Positions 8,599-17,500 of a DNA stretch of 26,010 nt are shown here, in pieces (position 1 is the first letter of the stretch; every line of letters starts with the position of its first letter). The translations under genes were made by a program, and so were the position numbers. Source of the DNA: an uncultured euryarchaeote (GTDB lineage Archaea; Thermoplasmatota; Poseidoniia; Poseidoniales; Poseidoniaceae); NCBI GenBank assembly GCA_937897365.1, contig CALCOP010000156.1, positions 1 to 26,010 on the forward strand. The letters are read 5' to 3'. A model generated the notes under the pieces. It was not told the origin of the DNA, made no database searches, and saw nothing but the letters and a program-made list of their open reading frames with translations.

Positions 8599-9528
8599 TT
8601 ACAGTCCGGGGGCTGAATCATACCAGACGACGTCTTCTTCATCTTCGCTATCTTCTCTAAATCGACGGCCTGCGGCTGCAGCAGCAAGGGCAATCATTGA
8701 GATCGCTGGAACGACTTCGAAACCTGGTAGGTAAACTCCACGAACGTAAACTGTAATCATTTGAGATTCACGGATACATCCGCCGTTATTACAAGCAAAC
8801 TCAGATTCTGCGAAGAAGTCGAGAACGTGGTAAGCATCACTCCATCCTTGTGTCTTTGGCGTACGGGCCATTACTCGGACCTTGGTTGCGGTTGGAATAG
8901 CGTCAATTTGAACCTTGACGGCAGGGAGGTTGATTGTGAAACCAGCTTCTTCGAGGTTCTCTCGACTGGTTTCTGTAATACCTACTTTCATGAAGTCAAT
9001 CTGATTACCCAAGTTGTAGACCTTGAACTCGAAGTTCTTGTCCTTCTTTGGCATCAATTGAACGAAAGGCTCGACTGCTTCAACTTGAACCAACGAATAT
9101 TGCATGATGTTAACAATCATGTTGTTTTGAGATGATGCAGTGTTGATTGGAGGCAATGAGTTAATCTCTTGGACAGTTGCGGAAACAGAGAGCGTTCGAC
9201 TTTGCATGACCATGTATGGTGTGGCGCGAACAGAGATCTGGAAGTCAACCTCAGAGTTGCCTCCAATATACATGTCACCAGGAGCCGCAGTCGCTAATCC
9301 ATCACTGGTAACAAGGATGCTGATTTTCTCTTGGTAAGTCGTAGGGTTGTTTGCGGTACAAGTCGTGAAACCGTTGTATGTCGAACCTGGTTTAACTTCA
9401 ATGTTGATAGAAATAGGAGCGCATGAAAGAGAAATAGCCGCTGTTGGTGTCTGAGCGGATGCGGGGACCGCAACAATCATGACAGAGCAGAGGTAAAGGG
9501 CAAGCAAGAACAGAGCGCGCTTCAACAT
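8599..9528 (-). CDS. Secreted protein with PGF-CTERM-like archaeosortase sorting signal (function unknown)
   Basis: 309 residues. Signal peptide at about 1-25 with cleavage at ASA|Q. The mature region (26-265) is beta-rich, resembles Ig/CARDB-like or COG1470-type exported domains (SRTLSVSATVQE, FEFKVYNLGNQIDFMKVGI), and contains two cysteine pairs (C36/C58 and C246/C251) that could form disulfides. At 267-291 there is a tripartite tail: LPGF motif, Ala-rich hydrophobic helix, then GRRFR. This matches the PGF-CTERM plan, in which archaeosortase A cleaves and the mature end is joined to a lipid. Unlike typical cases, 18 more residues, strongly acidic, follow the basic cluster. An AGGTGG Shine-Dalgarno (minus strand, 9536-9541) precedes the ATG. 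No catalytic motif is seen; an anchored envelope protein is the best description. Confidence 0.8.
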   Translation of the reverse strand: MLKRALFLLALYLCSVMIVAVPASAQTPTAAISLSCAPISINIEVKPGSTYNGFTTCTANNPTTYQEKISILVTSDGLATAAPGDMYIGGNSEVDFQISVRATPYMVMQSRTLSVSATVQEINSLPPINTASSQNNMIVNIMQYSLVQVEAVEPFVQLMPKKDKNFEFKVYNLGNQIDFMKVGITETSRENLEEAGFTINLPAVKVQIDAIPTATKVRVMARTPKTQGWSDAYHVLDFFAESEFACNNGGCIRESQMITVYVRGVYLPGFEVVPAISMIALAAAAAGRRFREDSEDEEDVVWYDSAPGL

Positions 9529-9626
9529 ACAGGTTCCACCTAGTAGTCAACCCCAGTGATGAGACACTCATAACCGTTGCGCCATAGTGGTTCTAAAAAT
9601 CGCTTACGTTGGCCTCAAATTGAAAG

Positions 9627-9700
9627 TGGGCCCGAAGGGACTTGAACCCCTGACCCCCCGGTTATGAGCCGGGTGCTCCAACCAACTAAGCTACGGGCCC
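9627..9700 (-). tRNA. tRNA with CAU anticodon (elongator Met or Ile2)
   Basis: A 74-nt cloverleaf on the minus strand: acceptor GGGCCCG pairs with CGGGCCC and the discriminator is A. The D-arm is GCTTAGTTGGTTGGAGC, the anticodon stem CCCGG/CCGGG encloses loop CTCATAA (anticodon CAT), and the T-arm contains GTTCAAG. There is no intron and no encoded CCA. It is not the initiator: position 1-72 is G-C rather than the archaeal A-U, and the anticodon stem lacks the initiator GGG/CCC triplet. Elongator Met cannot be separated from the Ile2 type (C34 modified to agmatidine) with confidence; the GGGCCCGTAG start resembles archaeal tRNA-Ile, which leans towards Ile2. Confidence 0.95.
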
Positions 9701-9743
9701 CTAAGTAAAGGGAATAGGCGCGAGACATGAACTTACCTCTGCA

Positions 9744-11045
9744 TCATTCAAACTGAGCGAGGGATGATTGGGACGGTTTTATCCATTCACGTACGGTGAT
9801 TTCCAGTTCATCTCGAAGCGTATCAGGCACGAATATCAATGCTCGTTCATTCGGTTGAGTAAGTGAGCGTACAAGTGGCGAATGGTCTGCGGCATCACGA
9901 CCGTCTTCAATTAGGATCCCTTGTTCATATGGCATATATCCACGCTTTGATATTCGAGCCGTAATAATGTCAATTGAAGGGTTGTATCCTGAAGCCTGCA
10001 CAAGAGGCTCCAGGCGAGGTAAGACGACATCAACCATTTCCGTTGTCAAACCTTCTATTCTTAGTGATTTGTGGAAGTCTCTGCGAGACAGTAAACGCAT
10101 AGCGTAATGCGACAATATTTGGTCTGAATGTTCGGCCCATTCAGGAAGTGCAACTCGAATATGTGCATCGTTGAGTGAAGCATATTCTTTGGGTTCAAGT
10201 GCAGTATTGAGTAACATATTCTCGAGAGGTGATGAAAGTTTGAGATTTCCCTCTTGTGCGAGTTTGCGAGCGCGAACAAGCATCCGAACCAAATAGTTCT
10301 GCGTAAGCATGTTCACCTTGTGAAAGTAAACTTGGTGATACATGTGATATCGGGTAACAAGATAGGCTTCAATTGCGGGCAGACCCCATGATTTAACAAC
10401 AAAATGGCCCTGTTTATTTACCCGTAAAGCCCGAATGACACGAGCAATATCAAAACCACCAATTTGAGCACCGGTGTTGGCTTGGTCTCGAACCATGTAA
10501 TCCATACGATCGACATCCAATTGACTGGCTACAATCTCTTTCATAAACGGAGGAATTGCTACTCCCTCATATTCTGTTTGTCCGTCGAGAAGCGCAAACA
10601 AGCGATTACGACGGTTGTTGCCAAGCACTTCAAGAAGGGCTTTTCCAATTTCAGTATCTTCAGATCCCAGCAGCAAACGACCCCAGTGTTCGTGCGAGTG
10701 ATAGGTTGCGAACACTTCAGGCGTTTCTAAGAGATGAGAAAAAGGAGGATGGCCGATGTCGTGAAGCAATGCTGCCAACTGAATCAGTTCGCAGTCATCA
10801 TCAGAAACAAGCCCGGGTTGCACCTCGTTAAGAGAAGAAACAAGCGACCCAGCTAAATGATACGCACCTAAGGAATGTGAGAAGCGATTGTGGTTTGCAG
10901 CGGGGAATACATATTCACAAGTGGAAAGTTGTTGAATTAATCGCAATCGTTGGAATTCTCGAGTATCGATAATCTTGGCATGATGAGCAGGAACAAAGAT
11001 GTCCTTGTGAATCTCATCACGAATCACACGGTCACGCATGGCCAT
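9744..11045 (-). CDS. HD-domain phosphohydrolase, COG1078/SAMHD1-dGTPase-like
   Basis: Cytoplasmic metal-dependent phosphohydrolase, probably acting on dNTPs or related nucleotides. About 433 residues. Family motifs in order: VIRDEIHKDIFV at the start, DTREFQRLRLIQQL (about 27-40), HNRFSHSLGAYHLA with the first metal His near 57, the ALLHDIGHPPFSH block giving the HD pair at about 95-96, HSHEHWG near 116-122, and LDVDRMDYMVRD near 176-187 supplying the last metal Asp. The core set H...HD...D is complete, so it should be active. The frame extends to a GTG at 11087; I prefer the ATG at 11045 (or 11039) because homologues begin just before the IRD-IH motif and a TTTTTAAT run lies about 28 bp upstream. 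It diverges from the OB-fold gene. The substrate cannot be read from sequence; a dNTPase would suit the thymidine phosphorylase nearby. Confidence 0.88.
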   Translation of the reverse strand: MAMRDRVIRDEIHKDIFVPAHHAKIIDTREFQRLRLIQQLSTCEYVFPAANHNRFSHSLGAYHLAGSLVSSLNEVQPGLVSDDDCELIQLAALLHDIGHPPFSHLLETPEVFATYHSHEHWGRLLLGSEDTEIGKALLEVLGNNRRNRLFALLDGQTEYEGVAIPPFMKEIVASQLDVDRMDYMVRDQANTGAQIGGFDIARVIRALRVNKQGHFVVKSWGLPAIEAYLVTRYHMYHQVYFHKVNMLTQNYLVRMLVRARKLAQEGNLKLSSPLENMLLNTALEPKEYASLNDAHIRVALPEWAEHSDQILSHYAMRLLSRRDFHKSLRIEGLTTEMVDVVLPRLEPLVQASGYNPSIDIITARISKRGYMPYEQGILIEDGRDAADHSPLVRSLTQPNERALIFVPDTLRDELEITVREWIKPSQSSLAQFE

Positions 11046-11169
11046 CCCCAGCAACCGGTCAACTTTTCCATTAAAAAGGCCCCGCACGTCGAAAAACTCG
11101 GAAAAATCAACTCTTTACCGCGGATTGGTCGATGACAATGCCTAAGCATGGGGGTTAAGTGAACCAACT

Positions 11170-12939
11170 ATGGCGGATGCTCTCAAGGACATTATGCTAA
11201 AAATAACTGACGACAATCCTGCTACACGCGGGCAAAAATTATGGGTCATGTTTGCCCTTTCCGTGTTCTTGGTTGCCACATTGAATTGGTATGCAATGGT
11301 TCGTGAACCTCAAATAGTAAAGGTTGAGGATTTGATTCAACATAAAAATGAAGTCGTACTTGTCGAAGGGGAAGTGATTTCTTGGATTGAAGACCGCTAT
11401 GGAAACGGCGAAGACCGAGTCGATCTTGTCATCGAAGACGACACTGGCGTCATCCAAGTTCGTTGGTACTCTACTGGAAAAGTCCCACCCATAGGGACCA
11501 ATGTGACTGCTATGGGGGATGTCGTTGATTGGAATGGGCGTTTTTACATGCAAGCAACAGGCTCTGGTGCACTGTATTGGGAAGCAGATGACTTACCTGT
11601 TCTTGAGCGTGTATCGTTATCTGACCTTGCAATCGCTCCCCAAGATTATGTCGATAAAATTGTCACTGTTAACGGATTTATCAGCGAGTCGGTTAGCCCC
11701 GATGCCGTTTACACATCAGCATACATAACCGACCACCCAGGCAATGCAGCCCACCAAATGCAACTTCTCATCCAATCGGCACGTGGTGAAGATTTAGGAT
11801 GGCTTGAAGCAGATTCAAAAATTGAAGTCAGTGGTATGCTTTCATACCAGGAAACAAGTCTACGTTGGGCACTTCGCACACAAGGGCCGGACATACTCAA
11901 AGACACCAGTTACGAACCGCAAATCAATCGCCTCGACTGGTCAAATGAAGCAACATGGAGTTACGAATCAGGCAGTAAAGTCATTTTGGCAGGAACACTC
12001 AACATTACCGATGGAGTTTGGACCCTCATAGGACCAACTGGAGGAAGTATTTGCGTCATCCCGACAGTCGAAGATATGACATATGCCTCAGAACAAAATC
12101 TTTCTGGTACTGTTTTTGACGCACAGGGTCGATTGATGTGGAGCGATGATAAGAATACATGGTGCATTGATGCAAATCAGGGAATGGGTCAGAATCTGGT
12201 CGACCCAATGTCGGCCCTCACAATGCAGGCTATGCTATCTGCAGACCCTGCCTCTATGTTAGAATCTCCAAACACACACTACACGATTAACACGTTCATG
12301 AAATACGCATTTGAGCCACTGGATACAGAAGGATACTTCGTTGATTCACAAACCTACACCTTTGGCCAAACCAGTATTGCTATGACTTTCCCCGGCCCAA
12401 GGACCGAATGGATTGAATCAGGTCAAGGCATTGTTGCGGATGTTACCATTGCATGGGACGATGAAGACATGCGCATGCGTTTGATGGTTAATTCATACAA
12501 CCTCACTGGTAGCCCACCACCGCCATCGACCTTGCTTTGGGATGATGGAGCGACACAGTGGGGCTACTCAAAAAATCAATTTGTCCTGATTGACGGAAAA
12601 GCCGCTCAGCATGACGACGGATGGTATCTTGAACGACCAGGTTCTGAACAGTCAATCAAACTCAATGTCCGGCTGAATGCCATAGGTACTGACTCTCTTC
12701 ACGAGAATCAATCTCTCACCTGGCACGGTCGACTTCGACAAATTGAGCACCCAACCGACCTTGCCTTGGTATTCACACTTGATGAGGCCGACGCATTGGA
12801 TGAGGATGAAGACCGTCTTGCTGATAGTTTTGAAGATGCTACCGGCTTTAATTCAAACACTGAAGATTCCGATGGTGACGGCATCAATGATCGTGAAGAA
12901 ATGGAAAATGGAACGGGACCGAATAACGAAAACTCTTGA
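11170..12939 (+). CDS. Membrane-anchored surface protein with OB-fold-like domains and C-terminal calcium-binding motif
   Basis: 589 residues. A cytoplasmic N-terminus of about 22 residues precedes a single transmembrane helix (about 24-44); the rest is probably outside. Residues 50-130 look like an OB fold of the nucleic-acid-binding type (VVLVEGEVISWIE ... VDLVIEDDTGVIQVRWY ... VTAMGDVVDWNGRFYM). A second similar unit spans about 152-240 (VTVNGFISESV ... IEVSGMLSYQ), and a third, weaker one starts near 265 (KVILAGTLN). The C-terminus (about 553-589) carries acidic thrombospondin-type-3/EF-hand-like calcium motifs (DEDEDRLADSFE, DSDGDGINDREE). The OB assignment is by strand pattern only. The stop is 9 nt before the TctA-like gene, so the two are almost certainly cotranscribed. 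Possible roles are extracellular nucleic acid or glycan binding; no enzymatic residues are seen. Confidence 0.78.
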   Translation: MADALKDIMLKITDDNPATRGQKLWVMFALSVFLVATLNWYAMVREPQIVKVEDLIQHKNEVVLVEGEVISWIEDRYGNGEDRVDLVIEDDTGVIQVRWYSTGKVPPIGTNVTAMGDVVDWNGRFYMQATGSGALYWEADDLPVLERVSLSDLAIAPQDYVDKIVTVNGFISESVSPDAVYTSAYITDHPGNAAHQMQLLIQSARGEDLGWLEADSKIEVSGMLSYQETSLRWALRTQGPDILKDTSYEPQINRLDWSNEATWSYESGSKVILAGTLNITDGVWTLIGPTGGSICVIPTVEDMTYASEQNLSGTVFDAQGRLMWSDDKNTWCIDANQGMGQNLVDPMSALTMQAMLSADPASMLESPNTHYTINTFMKYAFEPLDTEGYFVDSQTYTFGQTSIAMTFPGPRTEWIESGQGIVADVTIAWDDEDMRMRLMVNSYNLTGSPPPPSTLLWDDGATQWGYSKNQFVLIDGKAAQHDDGWYLERPGSEQSIKLNVRLNAIGTDSLHENQSLTWHGRLRQIEHPTDLALVFTLDEADALDEDEDRLADSFEDATGFNSNTEDSDGDGINDREEMENGTGPNNENS

Positions 12940-12948
12940 GGTGGAAAA

Positions 12949-14460
12949 ATGTTTGATGCGTACATGTACGAACTCGGCTGGATGTTTGCAGCCCTCTTTT
13001 TCGGTGTTGGCATGGGCACGCTTACCGGAATTATCCCGGGTTTTCACGTCAACAATGTCGCTCTCATTTTACTTGCATTGGCTCCTGCATTGTTCAGTTT
13101 AGGTATTCCTCTTTCTGCTGTAGCAGGAATTATCGTTTCTACAAGTACTGTTCACACATTTCTCAATTATATTCCATCAGCATTGATGGGGGCACCGGAT
13201 GCTGATCAGGCGCTCTCTTTGCTTCCAGGTCATCGAATGCTGCTGTCTGGAAACGCTGCACGTGGCGTTGCTTGGTCGGCTCGAGGCTCCCAACTGGGTC
13301 TGTTTTTGTCGCTGCCATTAATCGTCGTTGCCCGAATTGCTTTCGGGCCAGAGCTCGGTTGGTATGAAGATTTGCGAACCATGCTACCGTTTATTTTACT
13401 GACAATTTCATTACTACTGCTCGCAACTGAAACCACACGCCTCGACTGGCCAATGTGGCTGCAAAAGTCGACTGGTGGCCGCTTTGGAACAGATTCTCGG
13501 TTTGCAGGATTCGTCTCAGCAACTGCTTTTTTCCTCCTAACAGGTCTCTTTGGATGGACCATTATCGGTCCTGATTCACTACCTGCTCGTTCACCACTTG
13601 ACATGCCAGGTGCGAGTCTGTTATTGCCCAGTTTAGCTGGACTTTTTGGAATTGCGAATTTGCTTGATATTTATGCAACAACATCCCACCTCCCACCACA
13701 AAAAGAAAACTGGGATTTACCTCCAGCACGACCGTTAATCATCCCGTGTTTTTGGTCGGGAGTTGCAGGTGCTTCGATGGGAGTGCTACCGGGAATGACT
13801 GCCTCACAAGCCACTGTACTGGTCATGGGTGGGCGAAACGTCGCTGCAAAAATGCAAGGAAAGCAAGGCTTTGGAATGGATTGGGAAACGCGACGTTTAA
13901 CCGAGCTATCTGATGATGAATTACTTGAAATTGCCAAGGCAGAATCCGAAGAAGGCGTCGAAGGACCACAAACAAAGCAAGATTTGGAAATTATCTCAAT
14001 TCTTTCAGCGGTTAATACATCGGTTACGGTTTGTGTTCTCGGATTCCTCTACATCATTGGTCGTTCGCGTTCAGGTGCAACTTTAGCCCTCAAAGCAATG
14101 TATCCGGTTGATACATGGAGCAGTCTTGAACCAACTGCAGACTTTGTTCGCCTGTTGGCAATTACTTTGGCAGCAGGTTTGCTCGCTATGCCAATTATGC
14201 GCTATGTCGGAAAAGGTATGTTGAGGCTCCACGCTGCAATTCCGCTTCAACAGATGATTATGAGCGTCATCGTGTTCGTAGCTTCGCTCGTTTTCGTAAG
14301 CACTGGGTTCATTGGACTTGCCGTTATGATCGTTGGGACCATGCTCGGACTTCTTCCTCCGCGACTTGGTATTCGTCGTAGCCACGCTATGGGCGTAATT
14401 TTAGTGCCGATCACCTATTTGTTGTTCAAAAATCTCGTGGATAATGCAGGGTTCCTTTGA
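12949..14460 (+). CDS. TctA-family membrane permease (archaeal COG1784 / DUF112 type)
   Basis: 503-residue polytopic membrane protein of the tripartite tricarboxylate transporter large-subunit family. The family hallmark is two repeated halves, each with a glycine/proline motif: GTLTGIIPGFHVNN (about 23-36) and GASMGVLPGMTASQATVL (about 273-290). Ten or more hydrophobic segments are visible, with a hydrophilic, Glu-rich cytoplasmic loop around 305-345 (LSDDELLEIAKAESEEG). Classical TctA works with TctB and a periplasmic binding protein TctC; neither is present here, as is usual for the archaeal branch, whose substrate is unknown. An excellent Shine-Dalgarno (GAGGTGG, 12938-12944) precedes the ATG. 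The OB-fold surface protein gene ends 9 nt upstream and may encode its extracellular partner; this is inference. Confidence 0.9.
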   Translation: MFDAYMYELGWMFAALFFGVGMGTLTGIIPGFHVNNVALILLALAPALFSLGIPLSAVAGIIVSTSTVHTFLNYIPSALMGAPDADQALSLLPGHRMLLSGNAARGVAWSARGSQLGLFLSLPLIVVARIAFGPELGWYEDLRTMLPFILLTISLLLLATETTRLDWPMWLQKSTGGRFGTDSRFAGFVSATAFFLLTGLFGWTIIGPDSLPARSPLDMPGASLLLPSLAGLFGIANLLDIYATTSHLPPQKENWDLPPARPLIIPCFWSGVAGASMGVLPGMTASQATVLVMGGRNVAAKMQGKQGFGMDWETRRLTELSDDELLEIAKAESEEGVEGPQTKQDLEIISILSAVNTSVTVCVLGFLYIIGRSRSGATLALKAMYPVDTWSSLEPTADFVRLLAITLAAGLLAMPIMRYVGKGMLRLHAAIPLQQMIMSVIVFVASLVFVSTGFIGLAVMIVGTMLGLLPPRLGIRRSHAMGVILVPITYLLFKNLVDNAGFL

Positions 14461-14540
14461 TACTCCCGAGAGTTTCCATCGGAATGGCACAGGGAAAGTG
14501 ATATGCCCTTAGACCGAATCCACTGCATGTTGGTGACACC

Positions 14541-17500
14541 ATGAACGCCGTATTTCGCTCCCTTTGCCTCGCAGCCCTAATGGTGCTTTCCACTTCCGTA
14601 CCTCTCGGAGTCTTATCCTTAGAAGAAACTGCAGAAACGGTGAATACTTCCGGTCGCTCACTGGCTTGCTCTGGTGATATTTGCCTCAATGAAGCGCTAC
14701 CGAATCCCAATGGCTATGACGATGCAAGTTGGCCTGGTGGAGAATGGATGGAGATTCACAATTCGGGTAACACCACTGTCGATGTGCGAGACTGGTATCT
14801 GACCAATAAGGCATCAAAGACTCTCTACTTCAATTCGACATCGATTGTGGACTATGATGCTGCGGATTCTGCAAGTTGGGAAATTGAGCCTGATGAATAC
14901 ATGGTCATTGCCCGAAACGGGGTTCCAAATTCGGTATTCTATCTTGCAAACACCAATGATATTGTTTCACTCTACACATCGACTGGAGTGCAACTCGACC
15001 AGGCAACCTGGACCTTTTCTTCATCTGGCGCACCTTCCGGTTCAAGTCTTGAAGAAGATAGTTTCAGTGCTACCAACGATTGGGTTGCGACAAATGGTCC
15101 AACACCGGGCGCAATCAACTCTGGAGGTTCAACGGGTGGACCGACATTATTCCCATCTGATTTAATCATCAGTGAGGTCATGCCAAACCCATGGCCATCT
15201 GACGACAATGCCTCCTGGCCAGGCGGTGAGTGGGTCGAAGTCTTCAATTCTGGAATGGATTCCATTGACTTGACAGGGTGGTCCTTCGACGATGCTGCAG
15301 GGAATGTTCTTGAATTCGATGCAGACCATTTGATCGGGTATACATCTGATGCAAGTTCACGAACGATTCACCCTGGTGAAACACGTATCGTCGCTGTTAA
15401 TGGCTCTGCAACATCGGGGGTTTTGAACAATGGAGTTGAAACCTTGTCCTTGTTTTGGCCGAATGGCACGAAAGCGCAACAGATTTCTTGGACAGATACT
15501 GAAGCAGGTTTTTCACTGGTTGAAAGTTCATCATCTCAATATTGGGGCTATGCAGCCTACCCTACGCCGAATGCGAGTAACCCGCTTGATTTTGCAATCA
15601 TTGCGAATACCCCCTCTTCGGTCGAGTTCGCCGAATTATTATCCAACAGCAGTTCAGACGGCATGGCTTTCCCAGATGGTGAATGGATTGAGTTATTCAA
15701 TTCAGGAACCGCGACTGTAGATTTAACCGGCTGGTCAATTATCGATGGAATGGGTAACGTCACCTACCTCGACCCCGGGACATTGGTGTTCAACCAAACT
15801 CAAGGTTCAACCTCCATCGATGCAGAGGAGCGAAGACTGGTGCAATTCAGCGGAGATACCGAGTTGTGGAATTATTACAATCAACTTATGCTGCGAGACG
15901 CCAATGGAATGGTTGTGGACACAGCATGGTATGTAACCGATTATGGCCAGAACGTTTCACTTATTCCCGACGACAATGATGCTGACCCTTGGGTGCCTTC
16001 TACATGGATGACGCCTGGTCAGCCAGACCCGGGTGAAACCCCGTCGACTGGGCTGGTCATCTTTACCGAGGTGTTCCCTGATGCAGTTGGAAGTGATTCA
16101 CAACAATGGCCTCTTGGAGAATGGCTTGAGATATACAATAACGGAACCGCACCTTTGGATGTGGGAGGATGGAAGTTACAATCTTCAAACAGTCGTTCAC
16201 TTACTTTGCACCAATACAATATGCCCTTGCAATCGACTTCAGTGATTCAGCCAGGAGATGTTGCTTTGGTTGCACTTAACGGTACGACCAGTTTCTACCT
16301 AAAGCACACGACACCTGATGCAATTGTTCTGATTGATGCGAATGGAAACATGGTTGATTCAATGTCATGGACTTCAACCGTTGAAGGTGAATCACTCATC
16401 CCTTCCAACAGCAGTCATGCAGGTGCAGGCCCTCAAGGAGACGGGGCATCAAACAGCAGCGACTGGGTTCAATCCGCTTGGGCGACACCCGGTGAAATCA
16501 ACCCAATCTGGCCGGCGTATTCTGGGACGCATGATCTGGTCATGACCGAAATCCTCGCATACTGTGATGACGATTCAATCGATCCTGTTGAAGATTGGAT
16601 TGAAGTGATGAATACAGGTGTTGAAGACCTGAATATCAGCCGTTGGAGAATCGATTCAAATGATGGCGACCGACGGTTCTTCAGAACCACTTCCATGTGG
16701 AATATAAGCGATGATTCAATGATTTTGGCTCCTCAGGAACGCGCTGTTCTGTTAATGGAAAACGACATTCTTTCCGGACTTGGCGACCAGGTACAACTCT
16801 CCGACCCCGATGGAGTGCCGGTCCAAAACGCTCAATGGAACATCGTTAGCGACTGTCAAACCATTGGACCAGGAGAATTGGAAAGCGATGGATGGGAATT
16901 ACTTTTGTGGCCGACTCCGGGTGCTGAGGAACCTGATTCGAGCCTGTTTGCTGAAGCACAAGATATTCTTCTCAGCCGATTTATGCCTGAGGGCTCAACC
17001 GATATTTCAAGCAATACCGAATTCATTGAGATTACCAACATAGGAGATGGTCTCGCTTACATGAATGGATGGATTTTAACACTCATCAATTCTGCAAACA
17101 GCGCGGTTGATTATACCTTTACAGAAGTAACGATTCCAGCATACAGCTCTGTGATTCTTGCCGCAGATGCAAGCGGTCTCTCCGTCTACGAAGACGGTAC
17201 GATTGTTGCCTTTGACTCAGCTTTTTCAACAACTGGACTCACGCTCCCTGATTCGGGAGCGACCCTTCAAATTGCAACGCCAAACGGTATTCTTGCAGAT
17301 ACCATCGCCTATGGCAACGGTCCAGTAGATGTTCCGGGTTGGAGCGGTATCAGTTTAGTCGAACCTGTCTCAAGCATTTCTCTCCTTGTCTATCACAGAG
17401 GTGACGGGTGTGGCAATTTACCTGACACTGACTTGGCAGTTGATTGGCAACATCGATGGGGACGATTAGGAGGAAGTTCATTTTGTGGCCCCACATTATT

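Noticed and set aside
11138..11149. ATGC-ctaa-GCAT inverted repeat in the divergent HD/OB-fold promoter region
   Set aside because: Only a 4-bp stem; expected by chance at this length.
14650..17100. Tandem DNA repeat or CRISPR-like array suggested by recurring GGAGAATGG/GAGTGGGT-type words
   Set aside because: The words encode the repeated GEWxE motif of lamin-tail domains at irregular spacing of about 430-490 bp; the DNA between copies has diverged, so this is protein domain repetition only.
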